Shown piece by piece: positions 1-14,330 of a DNA stretch of 64,000 nucleotides. Positions within the stretch are counted from its first letter, which is position 1; the number at the start of each line of letters is the position of its first letter. The translations under genes were made by a program, and so were the position numbers. The notes below the pieces were generated by a model. That model ran no database searches. It saw only the letters and a list, made by a program, of their open reading frames with translations, and was not told where the DNA came from. This stretch comes from Prunella strophiata (taxonomy: Eukaryota > Chordata > Aves > Passeriformes > Prunellidae), in the NCBI GenBank assembly GCA_036583965.1, contig JAZBQD010000015.1, positions 82,161,309-82,225,308 on the forward strand, written 5' to 3'.

Positions 1-3000
1 ATCATTTTCCAATGCATTCCAGTGTTTTGTTTCAAAACTCTTTGGTTAGCTCCAGTGACAACTATTTTTAATTCTCAAGTTGGATCATATGAATTGGTCA
101 GGGAATAGAGATTTGCGCTCTGGGTAATCACAGCTCATTTTCTGTAGTGTCAGATGAAAAATTTAGGTAAAAACAAATGCAGCAGTCATGAAATTGAATC
201 CCTGAGGCAGAAAGGTGAGTGAGGTCATGGCAAGGCTTCCAAATATTTCCAGGTGCAAGCACTATGTTCTAGTGGCAGAAAGAAAGGCTTACAAGCAATA
301 AAGCAGGGGTTCTCATGTGAGTATTTTTGAGTTAGAGGCTGGCTAGCATCCCAGCTGCAGGTGACTAGTAGCAGTATCTAAAACTGGGGAACATAAGATC
401 AAATTCGTACCCAGGGAGACCTTCTGAGCCTCAGTCAGACATCAGACCATAGCCAGAAGTTAATCTTTGCTGTTGTCCCTAATGCAACTGTGCTTCGTAA
501 TTTTGTCCAATGCCTTTTTATCTGCCCTTATTCCACCACCCCATCAATATCCTGTATCAGTGAGTTCCTCCACAAGTAATTAGTGTGAGAATCTGTTGCT
601 TCTGATTTGAAACTGATGTGCAGTACTTGTTTTGAAGTGTCTGTATCCTCTTGCACTGGGAGAACTGGCAGTCAGTCTTTCCCTATTCATCTTGTCACAA
701 CAACCATGATTTTCTAGAGCTGTGGTGCTTCTTACAGGCGTTTGTATGACTCTTCACTGAGTACTGAGGTGAAGGCATAAGGATTAGTTAGAAACCATGT
801 ATTTATTCATAAAAAAGGGGGAAAGAAAGAGCAACTGAGAGGAGAGAAAACCATTTTATGAAACCATTAAACCAGCTAAACAGACTAATAAATTAAAAAC
901 TGAACAACATAGCCTAATTGTGAAGTGAGATTGCTCTGTGAAATTGCCTCACCTTTCCAAAGACTATGCATTTTCTCCAGCTTAAGAAAATTGCCTTTCC
1001 AAAGAGTGAAAATCAGGTATTTTGAGAAGAATAATCCCTTTTGCAGTGCTGCTCTGTGTTGTGTAGGCAGAGTGATAAAAAAATGTTTGGTTTCTGATCG
1101 GTTCTCATATATTTCCTACCCTTAGGACAAGATTTAATCCATGATTCCCACTAATGCCATTTTTCCAAGCAACATTCATGAGTTACATGATAGAAGTCAT
1201 GATGACAATACCATCTGCCCCATCTTCTCACAAAATCAAACCCCCACTATTTGATGATCCGAGATGAGAGTTTAGAATGAAATGAAACTCTTTTGTTTCT
1301 TTGTGCTCTCTCATTAGAGCCTAACACAACAGTGCAGTAGAAGGAAGGTTACCAGGCTGGCTCTTGCCCAGGATAGGGACAGACATAACTTAAACAATGC
1401 TGAAAGCCATGATTCAAGTTTCTGTGATGACAGACTTTTTTCTAAGCTTTGTTGTAGTGAGGGCAAAAGGTGGCATTAGTCTTCTCTGCCCCTACTCCTT
1501 GAAACAGTAGCAGGTCTCCTCTTTTAGTCAGGAACAAGAGCAATACCACCTAGCACACTTCTTTCCATTTGTTCTCCATTATAATCTGGGGTTGAACTGT
1601 CCTTAGACATTGCTCACTTTTTCTCTGGCTTGACTATACAGAACTTAGGCTTTAGCTTTAGGCTAAACATCTTTTAGATGACTGGAGTTATATTATGGGG
1701 TTTAGAGGTTCTGTAACTTCATTTTCCTTGTGTTTATACTCAGCTTTAACCAGTGTAATAGCTGGAAATCCTTCTGAAAAGAGGAAGGCCACACAGGGTA
1801 TAAGTAGGGCTTTATCTATCTCCACTTTCCCTTCAAATAGGAGAGAGAAAGAGGATGCTACTTGTGTCTGTGATCCCAAAAATATTACAGAGTTTAATAG
1901 GTAAAAAGGCCCATAACATAGGCTTTCATCAGTTGCATGAAATGAGAAGGGACCATTTTTTTTCTTTCAGTCTGCCCTTCCATGGTGTAGAGGCCATGGA
2001 AATTGGCCAGGGGGTTTCTGTATGGAACCCAAAAACTTGTGATCGAATTAGAGTGTGTAACGTTAATGGAGTTCTGTAAATAGAAGCAGGGAACAGATGA
2101 GGATAGGTCAGGAAAAGAGAGTAAAGTGACTTTGAGGTAAGAGGAGAGTTTGTTTCATAACATGACTGCTCTTCTCGTGTTTCCCTGTCCCAGAAGCAGT
2201 CACTAGACACTCAGGAATCCAGATCTGATCTTTCATTAACATAAATACAACAAACCTATTCTAAGCAATATTATGTTTCCTTTTTTCAACACAAAAAAAT
2301 ACCTAACAGATTAGCCTGAAAACACTTCAGTAAATGCAATAGGTCTGGCTCTTAGGAAATATTCGTTTTCTTGTATTGCATGTTTCTTACTCCTGCTGTA
2401 TTTTCAAGTCAGAGTTTCCTAATTGTGAGGTTTATTATTATACTCCTGTATAACATAGGATGTTCACTGTGGTCAATTGGGCAATGCAGCAAGAGCCCTA
2501 ACTTCTCTGGTTGCTGTTTCTTTGCATTTTAACCATCCAAATTTAGAGAGCCTATAGCCCTTCTTATGCAGAAGTGGGGAAGTTACACGTGCAAGAAAAC
2601 CACACTGTCTAAACATCATCACCCCTTCTTGTGTTCTCTGATAGCATAAGAAATCCAGATAGTGATTGGGCCAACTATATGGAGCAAGTGGGGAAAAAAT
2701 AAGGGTATCAATTCCTCACCTGTCTTTCTTTTTGCTGGAGAAGTTTCTAGGAGAGCACTGCTCTGACCATCTGCTTCATTAAGAAGCCAGGCCTGTTTAC
2801 CAGTGCACGTGGCTGGTATCCTTCATGAATTGTTCAGAATGCTCTTTTCTTCAGCTCCTGCAGGGTTCCCACTCTTATCACACAGTAGCACAGTTATTTT
2901 CACCTGAACACTCCAGAAGGCTTTAGAGTTCAGAAGTTCATACAAGTAAGTATGAACAGCAGGCACAGCTTCTCCCCAAAGGGTTTTCAAAAAGCAGTCA

Positions 3001-4469
3001 GAAATGCTTCTGGATGCACCTGGTGACATCAGATGGTGAAACAGTGAAACATGACCACTGTCAGCAAAGGTTACCTTGCACCTGTTCTGATCACCTGTGT
3101 GGATGGGCCTTCCTAAGTGGCTCACACTTCAGTTCTGGTGTCTATAGCTTAAAATCGTCCTCATAAAACTAATTCTAAATGCCACAGCAAGGAGCAAGCA
3201 AAGGCTTAAAGCCTTCCCTTTGGTGGCCTGCAGGTGTGCACTGTAACAGAGTTTTCATTTGGAGCAGGTGTCAACAGGAAAGCACAATGTGTGCATTTTG
3301 GCAAAGAAGTGATACAACTGCTGAGCTTCAGTAGACAGACTGAGTTCATTGGTTTGGTTCTTCTGAACTCACTGAGAGAAAATATCTGGCCTCCAGCACT
3401 TGTGATCTAACTTAAGCCATTCTGTTAACACAAGGCTTTAGGTTTTGGACTCTAGCTTAACAATCTGACTACTGAGCTCTTTAAAGGCTAATGAAAGACT
3501 GCATCAGACTTTCTGGAAGAAAAAAGAAAGACTAAACTCTGATAGTTGCATGAAATCAGGGATTTAAGAGGTAGGACTGCAAGTGTGGAAGTGATACAAT
3601 GAGGTAGAAAGATGAGGCTTCTCATCAGGCAACATAGAACTAATGACATATTTTTTCCTAAAAAGAAAAAACAGTATTTCCTTGGTATTTACAGGCTGAA
3701 ACACATTAATATTCAGGAACATTAATAAATGAGTAATACCATCCTTTGTTTAATTAGCCAGCTTCTGTAACACTGGTGTAACTTTATTGTTTACTCAAAC
3801 TTCAGACTTATCCAGTGTTTACATGTTGATAAAATTTCTGTGAAAAGAAACTTTTGTCTGTGAAAAGCTGCATCTGGCAAAAGGAAGCGCTGTTTTTGCT
3901 TAGCTGGTTGGCCCAAATGCCAAGCACTTTAAATCTTACATGATTTTATTTAACCTGTGCATTAAGGTGGGGAAATAGTGTTTCAGTTGTGGGCACTGTG
4001 GATCCAACTCTGTGTGCTTTGGGTCACTGTGCTCATCAGATGTCCAAACTGACCTTTGAAAGCAGTTTTCCTGCAGCATCACCACAAAATAAAACCTTAG
4101 CTCTTCTTTCCTGAATGACACAGCTGTTATTTTATTTCTGGCCTGCCTTAAGGAACACTGCTTCCCAAGAAAAGCATTTGAAGTTGAAAAATGGCAAATG
4201 TGCAGCCTCAGAGTTTCTCCCCCAGTTTTTATGGGATTAAGTCTTAACATCTGGATGCATACTACTTTTCTTGGCACCTTCCTGGATGGTAAAGAGAAGC
4301 CTGTTTATGACAGTTTGACTTTCAGAACTTCTGTTTCTTCTTATTTAGAACATCCTTCCTTGTGATACTCACTCTTCTCCATTTAAACAGGTTCTTACCC
4401 TAGAATGCCTGAAGGGTGTCATAGACAGATGTGAAAGCCTGGGAAGAAAAAATGTCAGTGTTCAGGGAT

Positions 4470-4555
4470 GCATTTGCCAGGGCCACTGTGGGTTCTTGAA
4501 GGTGAAAGAAGCATCTGCCAGGTAAATCCTGCTCAAACGCCCTGCATCTGCCAGG
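4470..4555 (+). repeat. Three spaced copies of GCATYTGCCAGG
   Basis: Copies start at 4470, 4511 and 4544; the last two share GCATCTGCCAGG exactly and are each followed by a TCCT word. A degenerate short tandem array. Confidence 0.6.
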
Positions 4556-7500
4556 AAAGTCCTCTCTGTTAGCAAAGGCAAACACTTGGTAGCAAGAGTT
4601 CCTCTCCCAAGATTTTGTGTAAATTATCATGAGAGTATATTAGTATACACAAAACATATTTTAATTTTTTTTCTTGGAAATAATTTAATTTGAAATTTCT
4701 CAGAACAATAAGGCCAAGACTGATATTCTTCTTCAAGCTGAACAAAATCCGACTAATTAAAATAAAAAAGCTTTATTATAGAAAATATTTGGTGAATCTC
4801 AGCTTGTTTTGTATATCAGTGTCCTACCAGCTACCAGAGAACCTTTTGGAACTCACCACATAATGCAAAATTGAAGAAGTGACACTCAGAGTCTCTGTAA
4901 CAGCTGTTGATATTCTTAATTTGCTGAATGTCTTTGGTTGGGCACTGAATGTGGCTAATCTTTGCAGCCAGGTGGCTGGGCATCTGGAATGATCATTTAG
5001 TTGAAATATGTGGGGTTTAAAGGAGACAAAAATAGGTGATGATTTTGATGGCTTTCAAAGTTCAGCTGTAAGGCTGGGAACTTGCCATGTTTCATTTTGG
5101 AGTGAGCACTTTAGGGGTGAAAATAGCTAAAAAAGAAGACATGTAGCTAAAAGGCATTTCTGTTGGCGAAAATATCCACTAGTGAAAAATGGTATTAGCA
5201 CGTGCACCCTGGGCAGGAGAGAAAGACAAGGAAAAAGATTTCTGTGACCTTTTTTTACCTCATGTCTATTCAGTCTGTCATGAAATTGAGCAGAATGGGA
5301 AATTTGTAACGATATAAAACAAATAAATCAAAGGGGAGAAATACTTGAATACTTAGCTTCCTGAATTTTAGGGCTTTTTAATATAGATCAGAAGTTAAAT
5401 TTTAGGTAACACCCTTCCTTTGAATTCTTCATCCCTAAAGCATAAAGTAATGCTATGGAAACTTGCTGAGGTCAGGTTACAATCTGTTAAAATATCGACA
5501 TTCACCAGAATTAGCCAACCCTACAGATAAAATAAGGCCAAATTGCCCCTTTCCTGAAAACACTGGTTACCACTATATGCATCTTATGGTGCTTTTTCTG
5601 TTTTCTTCTCCACAGTCCTGGACTCTGACATGCATGCCTAATGTGAATGTGCCATTTATTTCACTTTTTCTGATGCTAGATTTTCAAGAGATGATTCAAG
5701 GCACTTTCTGCAGGCAGCTTTTTATGCTGATTTACTTAGTTAAAGTCTGTTTAATTCCAAATCTGGTTGCAGTCATACTAGTAAAAAAATGTTTGCTTCA
5801 GCAGTCTGCCTGGATAAATAGCCAGTGCCCTGGCTTGCTTACAGAGCGAGTGAATTCCTGTTTTTTTGGTGCAGTAAGTGTATGATACAGAATTGGGCTA
5901 ATAGTAGTTGTGGGTAGTGTTTAGTGTTATGTTAAAGAAACAAATAAGCAAAAGTCCATAAAATTTCCTTCCCACATCTGCACTGCCATTGCTGGTCTCA
6001 CAGTAGAAGGCAGCAGGAACAAACCACCACGAGTGAAAATGAATCAGTACATTTGTCAGAAGAGCTCTACATTCCCCTCTTTGCCACACTGGGATCTTCA
6101 CTAGCCTGGTGGTGTTATCTTTTGGAGTGTTCTTATACCAGAGTGACAGCCTGAGGCACACATGGGTCTTGTCTGCTCTGCCTGTTGAGTGGGCAGTCAC
6201 CCCAGAGGATGTCCACGGTTTCTGACCAGGGCTCTGCTATTTTGTGTTGGACAGTAGGTAAGTTTAGCAGCTTGAAGAAAGCTGAGCTATCAATGTTTCT
6301 TCTGGAGAGGATAATACATACCTTTTAAATCTTCTACCTCCCAACAAGACAGGCAGCTCTGGGGCTCTTCTCTGCAGCTCTTTTAAAGATTCTTTTAATC
6401 AGTACAGTTTCCCTTTCTCACTGAAATTACATTTACTGTATTTTTAGTATGTTCTGATGAAGCAAAAGGTGTTACTTACATGCAATTTTCCATATAACCA
6501 CTTCTGATGACTGTCCCTTTCAAGTCTTTTCAGCCTATCCATCCTGAATTAACTTTTTTGTAATAAAAGGCCTTTTGTAGTTTATAAATTTTAATACAGG
6601 ATGCTAGCTGCCAGAAAGTTTTGGACTGAAACCAAAGATTTTAACCAGTCTACCCAGCAGATGAAATGAGGTATAGCTCCTGCTGCACCTGGAGACAGTA
6701 CTTCTTTCATTGCTCTGTTTCAGAGTTATGACACCTCTGCTTTAGCCTCAGAAAGTCAGGAATTTTCCTTTAAACAGGCTTCCTGGAAATAGAGTTTTAG
6801 GCTATTAATGGGCAATTTATCACACAGTATTTTTCAGCCTTAAGAAACTCTGGGTTTTGAGGTTTGTTTTGGTTTTAGTGTAGTTAATTGGGGACAGCTA
6901 AGCAAAGGTGAGACTCTTGAGGTGATATCTTGACAGCAGGAGATGATAGTGGAGACCAGCCCTCAGTGAAAGAACACCGTGCACTTTGATGGTGAAGTGC
7001 TTTGAACTTTTGCTGTTAAGCAGACAGATGCTGATTTTGGTAGCTTTTTTTTTATATGCTGTGTAGTTCTTACTCATCCAAAGAAACCCATTAACACTGT
7101 GATGCCATGTTTGAGTTAGTTGTTCTTCACCTGGATAAATGTTGCATGCTGCACCATGCAACTTGCAGTTACACTTTGTTTCTTGTGAAAATGCTTTTCC
7201 ATATGAAGGAGATCTGCAGAGTTCCAGAGATTTCACCAAAAGAACATACATAGGGCCTTCTGTTATCATTTTCATTTTCAAAGATATTTTCTACAGAAGG
7301 ATATACAGGTCAATTAACATTTATTTTTCTGCAAAAGATGGTCACATAAATGCTTGCAGAGAAGCTCAAAATTTGGAGGTGGTAGTATATCTGAAAGACC
7401 AGTACCAGACATCTGCAGATTGATCACTGAACTGTGTTGGGACCTCTCTGTAGTTAATTTCAGGGGCTTGCTCTCATCATTTATCCCTAGGATATTCCAG

Positions 7501-9439
7501 GGTACTTAGTTACCAGAGTCATTACAGTAAAGGAAGTCAGAATTCATAATTAATTAACAGGTCGTAGAGCAGTTGTATGCAGAGAGCCCTGCGGAGCAGT
7601 AAATTCCCTAGTCCTACCTCATGAAGTTCAGTGCCAGACTTTTTTTGCTGTATGCTCCTGCACTGTATGAAGCTGTTTCCTTTTCTGACCCTAAGCAGAG
7701 CTGCAGACAAGTGATTTGGGCAGGCCCCAGAGGAGCCATAAAGGTATATCACTTATGATACAGTATGTCACTTAATCTTAGGCATGCAGTTATTTCAGCC
7801 CCCATGGTGAAGGAGTCCAACATGACTGCTAATTGTAGAAATACATCCTTTTGGATAAATTTCCTCATCTATCTTGATGGATCTTTTTTGATTGAGAAGG
7901 GTGGAAGGAATGGGGGCAGAGGGAAGAGAATGGTTTTTCTGTTCTACCATCAGGGACATCTGTGAACTTTCAGTAAACAGCATGACTTTCTGAATCTGGT
8001 TCATAGCTTTCATGCTTGCTTTCTAATCTGTTTCAGAGCTGGGCAGCTGTAAGCTTATCCTGTTTCTCAGGGAGATGTTTTTGTGCACTAGAGAAAGAGC
8101 AGACGTGCTTTGGCTCTCACGTGCATTGCTGTGTACAGGCATTCTCAGCTTTGTGACTAGCACACAGAAATCTTTGAGTATTTTGGACAGTGGCTTTCCT
8201 GTTCCCCAAAGTCTCAAGTTGTTCCTTCTTTGAGGCTTATTGAGATATGGATCTTGCTGAGACTTCTACACAAATATTCTGTGCATGATATAAGGGTGTT
8301 CTTCAAAACACCTTGTTTGCAAATGATTAAAGGAGACAGACTTTTTTGCTAGGGATGTCTACAGTTTATGACCACTATCAGAACAGGGAAAAACCAAATA
8401 TATAATTTATCTCTAAAACACAATTGGTGATTCAGATATAAAAGATACTATTGGAACTCCTCTGCTATGTGCTGTGGCCAGTCCATCCATAAAATATGTA
8501 TTGCTGGGGAAAATCTGAGAACAAAGTCTGCATTTCTCTTGATCAGAGCTTCAGAAAAATTAGTGGTTTGTTGGTTGTGTTTGGTATTTTTTTTCTTAAT
8601 TTGTAGAAGATAGATCATTAGAATAGTTAATTTGAACTAGAACTTCATAAAAGTAGGATAACAAATATTCCCTGACCTTTCTTAATTTATGATTGAATTT
8701 TCATTAAGTGAATTCAGATCAACCATAGGATAAATGCTGATGACAAAACAGTGGTCAGGATGGCAAAAGATAATTAATTTTAAGGAAGGAAGAAGAATAT
8801 GGAAATTCCAGATATGTAGGGCAGGGATATATAAGGCATGAACTAGATATTTAAAAGAATAAAAATAAATGAGAAATCAGCAGAAAAGTAAGATAATTGT
8901 AGATAGTCTTACAAAGGTCTTATTTTAGCTCATTGAAATATAAAACAATAGATAATAATTTTTTATGTGGGCTCCTGAAGAGCATCCTGCTGTATGTTTA
9001 TGAAGTTTTTCTTTTCTCTATCTGGAGGATTTATTTTAAAGATTTAAGCTCTTTTTTTTAATATATATATAGAAAAGAAGATTCATATATTCTAAAGAAA
9101 GCAATTTTACAATTGTAAAGCAATTACATTGTTTTCTGGGAGATACAGCATAACATGTTAGCTTGTACCATTTTCACAAATGAATTTATTTAAAATCCAC
9201 ATACACAGAATGTCTTTGATTTCTTTTCATCTAGGAAGGCAACTTCTCCAGAAAAATACTCAAGAAAAAATCCCCCCATTTTTTCTCAATACAGATCACT
9301 TCTAGGAAATGGTAATAAGTTTTTGTGTGCAATGTAACTATATATTTGAGAGAACACTGGGAAGGAGATGTAATAATAAACTTCAAATACATTAAATGTA
9401 TTTGCAAAAGAGAAGAGAACAGATTATTCTAGTCATCCA

Positions 9440-9467
9440 TCCTGTGCCATGTGTGGATGGCACAGGA
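9440..9467. repeat. Perfect 11-bp inverted repeat with 6-nt loop
   Basis: TCCTGTGCCAT, loop GTGTGG, ATGGCACAGGA. Confidence 0.85.
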
Positions 9468-10933
9468 AGAAATCAACTTCAATTGCACCAAGGGAAATTT
9501 AGATAGTATTTTTTGAAAACTCAGAAAGTCAGTCAGAGCTAATTGTTCACATACCTGCAGCTCACTCCCCTTAATATATTCCCTGTGTAAACCCAATCCT
9601 TGCCAGGAAACAGGTACAGAAATATCAGGAGGACATGAGGAATGGCTGGGATGTAGAGCATGCATCACACACATGCTGCAAACTCATGCATGGCAGGTGA
9701 CCCCAAGTTATTTTTGAGGGAAGAACACCCCAATCCTCCATTGCAGTAAAATATTAAACTGGACATGGGAGTTTTGGAGGTACCTTGTTTAGAACAACTC
9801 AAGATTGATGAATGTGTACCATGTTCTCCAGATAAAGTTCAGTCATAGCAGCCTTCCACAAAATATGGCATATCCTGATACATAGCTTACAGCCCAAAAA
9901 GGTTGGAATAAGAGTCTACAAGAAAAACATTTGTCTTCTTGTTTATAATGTTTGATGCCAGCAGACATAAATTTATGAGGTGCACTGTCTGGATCTTTAA
10001 TTGTTAGTAAAAATGAAGAACTAAACTGAACTAAATTGAGAAGACTCAGTCTAAAAAAAAGCATGGAGGGAAGAGGGTAACTCCTGGTAACATGGGTCCA
10101 GTAGAACAAGGTAAGGTAAGGCAGAGTAATTAACAGCTCAGCTGTGTGATCAGAGGACCAGGAACTGATGAAAACCTAGTGAACAAGTTTTTTTAAGCAG
10201 AAAGCAGGCTTTCTTTGGACTGATAAGTTGTCATGTGAAATTAAAAGAACCACAAATATTACATATTTTTACACATTAGAAACTGTTTGGATGTTTTTGG
10301 GATAAGATTTTTTTTTTCAAGTTTTTTTTTCTCTATTGTCTGTGAGACTGTGGAACTGAGGTCCTCCTGCCTTTTACAGGCCTTGGGACAGAATGTGCTA
10401 AAAGCTTGGTCTGGGAATCTCTGAACTAAAGATCACTGCTCAGAAGCAGGCAGCTGATAGAGCTTGGGAGCGAACAGCTATGCTGGGATAATTTCCTAAT
10501 GCTAACCAGCTTTCCATATTTGTGTCTGCAGAGAAAGTAACTGGCAGAAATTTGAGTTCAAAAGAGAAATCACAAGGAAAAATTTACTTCTCCAGTCTGT
10601 CCAATCTTCACCTTTAGCCTGTTTAACTATGTCTATATAAGGTACAGAGTTTTATGGCACCTCTTACAGGCTCACTGTATCATGTCTACAGACATGTTAA
10701 AAATCACAATAAAAAGTCGCAGGAAGAAAAGTTACAGTAGAAAGTCACAGTAGCAGCAATGTATCCATTGGTACTTCATTGCTATTTCTTCCAAATTTTC
10801 AGGGCCACAACACTTGGAAAATTGTATATGCTGCTTTAAGGCTTTTTCCAACTTACTTTGAAGTAAAAGAGAACTACAGGGTAATTTCCTTTTATGTAAA
10901 AGCCGCTCAAAAGAATTCATCATCAACAGGGCA

Positions 10934-10955
10934 GCAATCATATAGCAATCATATA
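10934..10955 (+). repeat. Tandem duplication, 11 bp x 2
   Basis: GCAATCATATA is repeated twice without spacer. Confidence 0.85.
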
Positions 10956-11054
10956 GAAGAAATTAAACTGTATGGCAGATTTATTAAAATCAGACCATAC
11001 ATTTTCTCAGTTGATTAGAAGGTGTTACACCTGTGTGCAAAAAGTCCCAGGGTT

Positions 11055-11080
11055 CAATGTCAGCTTTTGAGCTGACATTG
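11055..11080. repeat. Perfect 11-bp inverted repeat with 4-nt loop
   Basis: CAATGTCAGCT, loop TTTG, AGCTGACATTG. A tight hairpin of unknown meaning in upstream DNA. Confidence 0.9.
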
Positions 11081-12251
11081 TCACTGCTATGGTGCAGTGG
11101 CCTAGTGTTAATATTCTGAATTGTAGTATTATGCAATATTGGGAACATGGGGAATTGTCATCTTTAAAACTAGTGGAATTTATTTCTTTCTAATGTATTT
11201 CAATCAGTTGTGTTTGTTTTCAATTCACAGAAAATTTTTCAATTGCAGAAAAGTAGACATTCCTGCAGCTCATACCCTTAATTTCCAACAGACTTTAAAG
11301 CATCTTTTGTGCTGTGCAAATCCAGTGATCAGTCATCACTAAAATTAGTGAGATAAAAATAAGAATGGTCTTATATGGGCTTATTTTGTGCATTAATGAT
11401 AGGTACAGGTGCTTAGAGATTATCTTAGTTACTAGGAAAACTACATTCAGCTATTTATTATAAATGGGCTCAAATTATTTGCATATAGTATTATTGAATT
11501 TCATAATGTAGGCAGTAATAATTCACAGCACTAAGAAGTAAATATTCTAAATCACTTTAAATCACACTATTTTTTACAGAACAATTTCACTTAAGTAATT
11601 AATTCTTACTGAAGTCTTGAAAAGCATCTGGATGTGTAAGGTTCTTTGCAGTTTACAGATCAAGAGGCAGGGAACACAGATTCCCAGCTGTGAAGAACAT
11701 TTCTGAGCAAGAGCTTTCTGAGCCTAGAAAGCAAGCTGATGTTAGTTTTCTTTCACTTATTCCTATTTTCAAGCCTCTACACAGGAGTTCTCTCTTCCAA
11801 TTCTCTTCAGCTTCAGACAGAAGTGCTAACCTACTGATGAGCTTTTAATGAAGCATTTTTATAGTTTGCTTTCTACCTTTTCAGTGTATGTCATGGTAAA
11901 ATATTAAATCAGTAGGACTTTACAGATGATGCTTGATAATAGGATCTTACCTCACAGAGCTTAAAATTTTTATTAGTGTTTATAGTACTGGTTTGAGGTA
12001 TTTCACATAGTATTTCCCTGGGCAACTGTTAGGAGAGATTTAAATGTTTAACATATGTGGCTGTGCACAGTAATAAAACATGATTTTACCATTGCTATCT
12101 GTATGTCCTTTTCTTTTTTCTTTTAATAATTTCTTGCTTTAACAAAGTTTTCCTTTTGAATAGGATCCTTGTGCCTGACAGTCTTTGCCTGTGAAATTCC
12201 CCAGACCAGGAGTCCTAGCTGAATGGGTGGCAAGGTCTAATAAATCTTTTA

Positions 12252-12276
12252 TTTTTTTTTTTTGTGTGTGTGTGTG
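12252..12276 (+). repeat. T run followed by GT microsatellite
   Basis: Twelve T followed by about six GT units. Confidence 0.9.
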
Positions 12277-13035
12277 CAAGGAGGGCAGGGGACAGGGGGA
12301 CAGGGGAAGCATGAACTCCTGCAGGGATGTTTCATCCAAGATAAATGGCTTTCCAAACCTGGCCAGTTAGCTAACATGCAAATGCCTCTTCTGAAGTTTG
12401 TGTCCAGCAGGGGCTTCTGCAGATATGAAACTGTCAGGAGAGTTTAGTTCATGTTTCTAGCAGAGATGGACAGAGGGCTTCAAACATAACTACTTTGCTG
12501 GAACTGATGTGATGTTCTTTGTTTTGTTAGTACTTTCTCTTTTTTTAACTGTTGTCCTGTATTATTATTCTTTTCATGAAATAGAGGTCTTTAAACTCTT
12601 TTGTTTTTTTAAAATCCTGTTTCATATTTTAAAAATATTTAACCTTCTCAGTGAATATGCTGTGCACAGCAACACATGATGGCCACCTCTTGGTAAGGTC
12701 TGTTATTTAAAGAAGAGGTTTCAGTCCATGTTTTAGGGTCATGCATGAACACAGTTCACTTTCACTTGCAGTAACATGCTGATCCCAGAAGGTGACAAAT
12801 GTACTTATGAACCTGCAGTAACTGGAGAACAAGCTCCTGAATTAGCTTATCCTTATCAACGCTGACTACATGTTGAGTCACAAATGATTGTGGGAGAATG
12901 CCTTTGGAAGCTTTTGGAAACTTCAGCTGTCATTGACTCTAAAAGACATGTTTGCCACCTAAAATTGAAGAGAAGACCATGCAATTTTGAAAGACTATTT
13001 AGTGTGTTAGGTATTCAGAACTCACTATGTCCCTT

Positions 13036-13065
13036 ACCTAATTATCTCTCACCTAATTATCCCTC
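13036..13065 (+). repeat. Tandem duplication, 15 bp x 2
   Basis: ACCTAATTATCTCTC is followed directly by ACCTAATTATCCCTC, one mismatch. Confidence 0.85.
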
Positions 13066-14330
13066 ATGCTCCCTGTTTAAAGGATGGAGAAACTGAGGAT
13101 GGCAAAAGAAATAGTTCACAGGGATCACAAAAGAAGCTCTTGATCCTTTGAGCAGAGCCATAGTCTGGCTGTTTTTCAACCAGCTGGCCAACTTTATGCA
13201 TTTATTTCTATAAAAGATGTGGCAACAGTGCAGACTGACCTATGTGTGGTCAATCTATGACAGTCATTTGTCCAAGGTAGCTGTTTCTTTGTGTTTCAGA
13301 GGCAGCCTGTCTCCATCAAGCTGATCCATACTGATTTACTTCTTGCTCCTGTGGAGTATAGCTGACTTGAGAAATTCTGGTTTTATACTTTCTTTTAAAT
13401 TCTGTTTTTATTTTTCTAAGCAACATGAAAGGTGTTTAACAATTCAGACCTACCCTTAGGGGAAACCTGTTCCCAGTAATGAAATTTCTTTTCTGTCCAA
13501 TGTTGTCCTTCTGAAAGAAACAAAGGTTTTTTGCAAAAGCAAAACTTAAAGATACTGTTTGAGTTAGGAATATTAATCACTGTTCATGAGACATTTACTG
13601 TCAGGCAAACAAAGAAAAGAGCTGAGTCTCTATCAAATGTTCTATTTTTTGTATTTGGATGACCAGATCATAGTAAAACATAAGCCTCTTAATTTGTGAC
13701 AAATTAGAACAGCCTAGGTAAATATAGAACTAAATGAAGGTTAGCTATAGAGCTAATTACTTGTGCATATAGAGCTGGCTGTGTGGTAGCTGAGACATAG
13801 GATAGATTAAAAGGCTCTATTTTTTATTTTTTTTTTCAAAATATTTGCATTCCAGCATCTCCTTCTTGTTTTATTTTCTTTAATGTATTTGTTTTTTAAC
13901 CACTCTGTTGACTTCCTGCCTGGCATAACAGGCTTTTCAAGGAATAGAAATTTTAATCTGAAAAGTTTGCCTTAAAACAGCAATTTCAAGCAGCCACATT
14001 TAAGTTCCCTGTAAGGACCCTTATTCTCTTCAGAGCAGGGATCACATTACATACTAGGCTTTTGAAAAGCAACAGCACCACTGCCAAAGTCTCACTACCC
14101 TTAATGACTTCTCATGTGTCGCGTTGCCTTTTTGCTGTCAAATGCCATTGGAGTGCAAATAGTTTGGTCCTTGCTAGGGCTGATGTCACTGAACTGAGTG
14201 CATTTAGGATCTGCATCTCTATCTTCACTTCAGTTTGGAAATAGATAGATAAATATATATGGCAAGAAAAGAATGGATGAAAGGCTTTTTTCTGCTAAAT
14301 AATTTGGGTGTCCTCTTTTCTCTGTTTTAG

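Larger units (their letters stand above)
1..14330. other. Upstream non-coding DNA, no gene recognised
   Basis: AT-rich sequence without any exon I can support on either strand. The longest open frame (5463-5885) has no family resemblance. It may hold MYLK4 5' untranslated exons and promoter, since exon 1 begins at an acceptor. A CTATATAAGG element (10633-10642), close to both a TATA box and an SRF CArG box, is the only core-promoter-like site I would single out, and weakly. Small repeats are listed separately. Confidence 0.6.

Noticed and set aside
5463..5885. 140-codon open frame, + strand
   Set aside because: AT-rich, hydrophobic chance frame; no domain, no splice context, no family resemblance.
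10633..10642. CTATATAAGG as the MYLK4 promoter TATA or SRF site
   Set aside because: One mismatch to the CArG consensus, no identifiable first exon downstream; kept only as a remark.
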